64,000 nucleotides of DNA from Eudorina sp. 2006-703-Eu-15 (Eukaryota > Chlorophyta > Chlorophyceae > Chlamydomonadales > Volvocaceae). The notes under the pieces were generated by a model that was not told the origin of the DNA, did not search any database, and was given only the letters and a program-made list of their open reading frames with translations. Positions within the stretch are counted from its first letter, which is position 1. The number at the start of each line of letters is the position of its first letter. Positions 58,705-64,000 of the stretch are shown here, piece by piece. The DNA lies in NCBI GenBank assembly GCA_003117195.1, contig BDSI01000056.1, positions 593,467 to 657,466 of the forward strand, in the 5' to 3' direction. The position numbers were made by a program, and so were the translations under genes.

Positions 58705-61673
58705 ACACCCTGTTATCACATCGACCCGGGAGGGAATACTCGGTCGGGCGGTATCGCCGCACTGCAGGGTCGCGGGGAGGAGAGCTCGAGAGGGCAAGGC
58801 GGCTGGAGGGCGGTGCGGAATCCATGCGGGATCCTGGATACGTATGTGTGTTAAAATAAACCGAGAGACACGACTGGCGAGGACCCTGGATACGTATGTG
58901 TGTGTGTGTATGATGGTGCGGGAGGGGCGAAAGGCGGCAAAGTAGGGATTAAGGCAGACGGGAGATGCCGGTCGCGAGTCGCCGTCGAGGCGAGTGGCCG
59001 TTCGCGGCCGCGGCGGCGTCAGTGGCGGATTGTGTACGGCCGGTCGCGGTGGGTCCGTCCCTGGAGCTACGGTTGGCGAGCCGGCGGATGGACGCGAACG
59101 GCCGGGGCTAGGTGCGGGATGGTTACGGCGGAACCCGCACCGAGGCAGCCACGCATGAGACGACGGCCGCGGCCGTGGCTCGCCCTCCCTCCTGTGTCCC
59201 TCGACCCTCTCTCTCTCTCGCCGTCCCTCCCTCCGCTTTGCGTAGCCGGCACATGCAGTGGTGGACAGGGCGTGAGGGGTGCTGGCGGTGCTCTGGTCTC
59301 GGTCAGCCTTGTGGGTGTTGCAGCGCCAGTGCGGGGCGGCCAACGCCCCCCCGTCCGAAGCCCCGGGCCGGAGTGGCGGGGCTGTGTGCGCTTGTACCTC
59401 AGCAATCGCCCGGCGGGGAGGGCAGGCGGACGAAAGCTGCGAAGCAGGGGAGCTGCAAACACACGGGGGGGCCTCGAGAGCCCCGTGCAGCAACAGGCTG
59501 TTCGTGTTTGTATGCCAGGTATGCCTTTGTAAACACGATTCGAGTCAGAGGAGGAGCGGAGGGGTGGTCCGGACCCTGGGGACCCAGGCCATCATATGGC
59601 CCGCAGCGGCCGTCGGAAGGGACGATGATGAAGCTGACGGGAGCTCGGGAGGGGCCGACCGCAGGGCCTGATCAGCCGCGTGGCAGCGGCCTGCATGCCC
59701 GGGGGAGATCCCGGTATCGTAACTCTAGGGTTCAGATTCGGATCGGGAGGGGGGCAGCCTGCAGGCCTCATTACTACACCTACACAGTGAACGCCCGCTC
59801 TCCGGGGACGCGACACCGACCAACCCGCGAGGTCCAGCTCTGTGGGCCTCGGTTCCTCAAACTGCCGTCGTACGGTAGTCACACGTCATTCGTGCTATGC
59901 CACCAGCGCTGTGCTCTTCCTGCCGTACGTGTACCGTATGTACAATGCGGCACGCAGGGGTCGACGGCAGCATGCGCAGCCTGATTGCGTCACGTCTACC
60001 TCCCAGTGGGGGGGGAGGGGGCGCCATGCGCCCGAACCGGCCCGGCGACGATGGCCTCATTCGACGAGGCCCGTTGGACGCCCGGTCGGGACTGAGGTCC
60101 ACCTTGTAACGTTTACAAAGGTCAGCTTTCACAGTCTGCCCGATCGGTCCACACGAACGCCTCTTGTGCACACGCTGCAGCGTGACAGCACGTTTCCAGC
60201 GCCAAGCCAGTGCTGAGGGTGCTGTATAGGCAGTGGAGGCGTCCGACGCATCCGTGGCGTACCTGGTCGATGTAACATCTGCTGCGGGACGCACGTGATT
60301 CACGCCCTGCACGCGAGTTGTTTACGCCGCAATAGCACCCACCATCGTGTGGCAGTCAATTCAAGTTGCACTGCCCTTGTGGGTGGGCTCCACCACACCA
60401 AAAGACTGGTATCTCTGCGCTTGGGGCAATGACGCAGTCTGTGAGGTCTAACCGAGACGCGTCTTTTGCTGGTTGAAAACTTATTCCATCCCCGACGGTC
60501 GTGCTCTTCGGAGCCTTCCGCAATTTCTGGCGTCGCGTTTTCGCGACCACCCAAATAATATCAAAAATTTCGCATTCAATATCTTGTATACGAACCATCA
60601 GACACACGTTCGCACGTCCATTAGTAGCGATTTGAATCAAGGTCATGAATACGACCGTTCAGATGTAGAGCTTATCATATGCACTATCATAGATCTTTAA
60701 TGTATCCACTTCCATCCGGACCCGCGCGACAGGATGTGCTTGCGTGACTCCGCCCCATCGTCATTACAGCGCTTTCTCGGTTCGGGCCGTGTTTGGGGCA
60801 CACTTGGGTGGACGCAACATGCAATTCCACGCCAGTGTTGTTGCTCCAGCCTGCCATTGCAGCAGGTATAATGTAAAGAAACAATGACTGGCATGACTCC
60901 GCTTCGTGTGGCTCGGTGTATTCGTGTGCCAAGGTCCGCTTTTTCCCTCCGTTTCCCAGGCCAACGCTGAGACGGGCCATTGCCATCTCCAGATAGTCCT
61001 GGCTTCCGCCCAGACAATTACAACCCGTTCAGTGCGTCCAGTCCATACGTCTCGAGGGACTCGTTCCAACCAGCTACGGTACGAGAAGATACGTTCCAAC
61101 ATGACTGCATGACAAGCGAAATCGCGCTGCAAGTGGCAGCTGTGAGGCGCCCCACGGTACCCCACACACATCCAAGTATACGCCATTACCGTGGCTGACC
61201 GCGCACAAATCCAACGCTACTACCTGTCTGCACCATTGACTGACACACCCCGACCTATCCGCAAGAAGCCAAAGCGCCCGAGTTACCGAGCCAAGTCACG
61301 AGATAGACAAAAAAACCGGGGCCAAGGTCCGCAGCACTCAATTCGCACAACCACCCTGCCCTGGGCCCTAGGGTGCCGTGTGCTCCCGTGTGTTTCCCTC
61401 CTGGTCCTCCGGTATCCGCGATGCACTGATGGGTCGCAAGGCCATCGCGCTGGCTTCGCAGCCGGCGAATGAAACTGAACGGCCGGCCTGTTCCAACCCA
61501 CCTACTAGACCACCTCACCCCTTGTGCTGCCCGGAGCTGTACGGCAGTTTCTGACACATCCTACGAATACGACACCTGGTACGGTGGTACCTCCTGTAAT
61601 GCGCGTATTCATCTTTTCATCCTTCCCATCGCCCTGCATCACAGCCACAGCAGCCACAGCGCAGCACGCGCCC
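58705..61673. other. Intergenic: CLP1 downstream region and unassigned sequence
   Basis: The first 0.8 kb is probably CLP1 3' UTR. From about 60.3 to 61.3 kb the DNA is AT-richer and contains only short frames on both strands. A minus frame of 151 codons (59857-60312) begins with GTG and has no motif. The last 500 bases include the 3' UTR of the minus-strand gene ending at 61674. Confidence 0.4.
59528..59532 (+). terminator. Candidate TGTAA polyadenylation signal of CLP1
   Basis: First TGTAA on the plus strand after the CLP1 stop codon, about 820 bases downstream. The implied 3' UTR is long but within range for green algae. Motif evidence only. Confidence 0.35.
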
Positions 61674-62661
61674 TTACGCGGCGCTCTTCTTGGTCTCCAG
61701 CTGCCGGGTGAACTTGCCGATTTCCTCGGCTAGTACCCGCACCAGCATCTCGCACTCGTCAATGACCTTGACCACCTGGAGGGAGCGGCGGCGGGCGCCA
61801 GGACACCCGGTGGGAGGGGGAGGGGGGTCGTGTCCACGCGCACCCTTGAGGCAGGGGCTCCGCAGCAAGGAGGAAAAATGTCGCCCACCGTGGGTTGCCC
61901 CCAGAGGCTCGCGGCGTGCAGCGCACATGGATGAGGCCTGGGCCGCTGGAACGCTGGGACCTCTGTGGAGCGATGTATGCACCCTACCGCACCCGCAAAT
62001 GTGCCCATTGCCGCCAGGACAATGGGCCTCTCGGGAGCCGCCGTACCGGGCTTCGATCCGCATGTCATGCAACGCAATCGCACCGGGAACAGCCGCCGAT
62101 GCAGGCCGGTCTGCGCTGTGCTGCTGTCCAGTGTCCAGGCTCTTGCCCAGTCCAAGGCCCAGACCGCAACGCTAGGACTCACGACACACCCGCCCGCCCG
62201 GCTCTGCGGTACCAGCTCTTCGGGCAGCTGCTAACCGGGTCAGCCTCCTCCTCCCAGGGAACGTGGGTGGGGCCTCCTCGACGGAGTGCCATGCTTCACT
62301 AAATGCGCGTGGTTCTTCATACCCATCGTAGGTGCACCCACACGTACTCGACCCCGTCGCAGCATGAATCGTCCGGGTACCGGGACCCCCCACTCGGGCA
62401 GCACGTCTCTGGTCTGCGCTGTCGCCCTGCCGCCTGCAGAGAGCCCGCCATCTCGGAGGCCCCACACCGGCCGCCCTCACCTTTCCGTGCCGCTGCTGCA
62501 GCTCCGCTTCCCCCGGTCCTCCCCCGAAAGCCACCTCCGTGTTCACCCCCGCCAGCCAGGGCGTCGGGTCCGGCACGGTCAGCTGCTTGGGCGGCGGCGG
62601 GTTGGCCCTGAAGGCCTCGTACTCGGCCGCGATCTCCGCGTAGTTGAGGGTCGCGGGGGAC
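61674..62661 (-). CDS. Last two exons of an unrecognised gene (coiled-coil C-terminus)
   Basis: Two exons with consistent phase: 62661-62481 and 61775-61674, ending TAA. The first reads SPATLNYAEIAAEYEAFRAN, a Pro-rich linker, TVPDPTPWLAGVNTEVAFGG and EAELQQRHGK. The second continues as an amphipathic helix, VVKVIDECEMLVRVLAEEIG, then KFTRQLETKKSAA. Sequence character (no low complexity, regular helix) supports a real gene, but I do not recognise the family. The upstream exon must end in phase 2; none was found before the minisatellite, so it probably lies beyond the right edge. The GT donor at 62480 and CAG acceptors at both exons are good. Confidence 0.62.
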
Positions 62662-62940
62662 CTGAGGGCAGCCGGACACGGCAGCATACCGGGAGTCAAT
62701 CCTCCCAGGGGGGTGCACTTCAAAGCGGGCGCCTCCTCCTTGGTGACACCGCCGTCCGTCCGTGATGCTGTGACAGCGTCGCGGCGGTAATCACATCGCC
62801 ACCACCACCTCCGTGTTAGGTCGCCTTGACGCTTAGGGACCCATATGCAGGTGACGCACGCCAGGGAGGCGCCGCCAGCTCCACCTCCGGACCTCGGACG
62901 GCAGGGAGGGCGCGCGAAACGAAGGGGCGAACCGCCGGCC
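62662..62940. other. Probable intron sequence between the minisatellite and the penultimate exon
   Basis: All three minus-strand frames are open for long stretches because of GC content, but no segment resembles a folded protein or offers a phase-2 donor that fits the exon at 62661. Treated as intron, with an undetected exon possible. Confidence 0.4.
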
Positions 62941-64000
62941 CCGGCCCCCAACTGACCCTGCCCGGGCCCCCCTCCCCCGGCCCCCACCTGACCCTGCCGG
63001 GCCCCCCTCCCCCGGCCCCCACCTGACCCTGCCCGGGCCCCCCTCCCCCGGCGCCCCACCTGACCCTGCCCGGGCCCCCCTCCCCCGGCCCCCACCTGAC
63101 CCTGCCCGGCCCCCCTCCCCCGGCCCCCACCTGACCCTGCCCGGGCCCCCCCTCCCCGGCCCCCAACTGACCCTGCCCGGGCCCCCCTCCCCCGGCCCCA
63201 ACTGACCCTGCCCTGGCCCCCCCTCCCCCGGCCCCCCCCACCTGACCCTGCCCGGGCCCCCCCTCCCCCGGCCCCCACCAGACCCTGCCCGGGCCCCCCT
63301 CCCCCGGCCCCCACCTGACCCTGCCCGGCCCCCCTCCCCCGGCCCCCACCTGACCCTGCCCTGGCCCGGCCCCCAACAGACCCTGCCCTGGCCCGGCCCC
63401 CAACTGACCCTGCCCGGGCCCCCCTCCCCCGGCCCCACCTGACCCTGCCCTGGCCCCCCCCCCCCGGCCCCCCCCCAACTGACCCTGCCCGGGCCCCCCT
63501 CCCCCGCCCCCAACTGACCCTGCCCGGGCCCCCCTCCCCCCCCCGGCCCCCACCTGACCCTGCCCGGGCCCCCTCCCCCGGCCCCCACCTGACCCTGCCC
63601 GGCCCCCCTCCCCCGGCCCCCTACCTCTGCCCTGCCCCCCCCCCCCCCCCCACCTGCCCGCCCCCCCCCCCCCGGCCCCAACTGACCCTGCCCGGGCCCC
63701 CCTCCCCCGGCCCCCACCTGACCCTGCCCGGGCCCCCCCTCCCCCGGCCCCCACCTGACCCTGCCGGGCCCCCCCTCCCCCGGCCCCCAACTGACCCTGC
63801 CCGGGCCCCCCCTCCCCCGGCCCCCACCTGACCCTGCCCGGGCCCCCCTCCCCCGCCCCCACCTGACCCTGCCCGGCCCCCCTCCCCCGGCCCCCACCTG
63901 ACCCTGCCCGGGCCCCCCCTCCCCCGGCCCCCACCTGACCCTGCCCGGCCCCCCTCCCCCGGCCCCCAACTGACCCTGCCCTGGCCCCCCCTCCCCCGGC
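62941..64000 (-). repeat. About 36-bp G-rich minisatellite running to the right edge
   Basis: Roughly 29 tandem units of 33-37 bp. On the plus strand each is CACCTGACCCTGCCCGGGCC or CAACTGACCCTGCCC, followed by a C-rich block with CTCCCCCGGCCCC. On the minus strand, the likely transcript strand, each unit carries GGTCAGGTGGGG or GGTCAGTTGGGG and G runs of four to six. All long reading frames here are repeat translations (Gly/Arg/Ala/Gln), not genes. It most likely sits in an intron of the gene ending at 61674. The array continues past the window. Confidence 0.92.

Noticed and set aside
59857..60312. 151-codon minus-strand frame
   Set aside because: It begins with GTG, has no motif and no splice or promoter context; composition explains the openness.
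62816..63969. Three minus-strand frames above 350 codons made of Gly/Arg/Gln repeats
   Set aside because: They are translations of the 36-bp minisatellite in all three frames, so none is specifically coding.

Overview
The window looks like nuclear DNA of a volvocine green alga (Chlamydomonas or a close relative). Genes are GC-rich and split by many short introns, and codons end mostly in G or C. Splice donors are typically GTGxG or GTAxG and acceptors CAG. The gene set includes a receptor-type class III nucleotidyl cyclase of the kind expanded in Chlamydomonas, a plastid sigma factor, and L1-type LINEs. This assignment is inferred from gene content and style; no species marker was searched. 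Gene models were built by hand from reading frames, splice signals, intron phase and protein family patterns. For the models complete from start to stop, the exon lengths sum to a multiple of three.

Layout. 1-11.4 kb, minus strand: a receptor-like cyclase (signal peptide, solute-binding ectodomain, one membrane helix, catalytic domain) that runs off the left edge. 13.0-15.8 kb, minus: a chloroplast RNA polymerase sigma factor. 15.8-24.6 kb: an AT-richer stretch with a dispersed repeat and a truncated LINE but no convincing host gene. 24.6-30.0 kb, minus: glycine cleavage T-protein. It is divergent, with 287 bp between start codons, from a proline-iminopeptidase-like S33 hydrolase at 30.2-35.0 kb, plus strand. 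35.8-46.9 kb: nested mobile elements. A complete but damaged LINE (36.5-43.2 kb, 15-bp target duplication) sits inside the RNase H region of an older, decayed element that also carries a PCIF1/CAPAM-like adenine methyltransferase domain. A second copy of the 0.8-kb dispersed repeat follows. 47.4-48.4 kb, minus: a small unrecognised protein with two membrane helices joined by a heptad-repeat coiled coil. A foldback element with 129-bp near-perfect inverted repeats lies just upstream of it. 51.1-53.6 kb, minus: NAD-malate dehydrogenase, divergent from CLP1 (54.0-58.7 kb, plus), the RNA kinase-like mRNA 3'-end factor. 61.7-62.7 kb, minus: the last two exons of an unrecognised gene. 62.9-64.0 kb: a G-rich 36-bp minisatellite, probably in that gene's intron.

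The host genes are ordinary neighbours rather than a pathway: organelle metabolism (T-protein, malate dehydrogenase), plastid transcription (sigma factor), mRNA processing (CLP1) and signalling (cyclase). No tRNA, rRNA, CRISPR array or bacterial-style operon was seen. The most unusual material is in the mobile-element block at 35.8-46.9 kb, the foldback element at 48.6 kb and the small membrane protein beside it.
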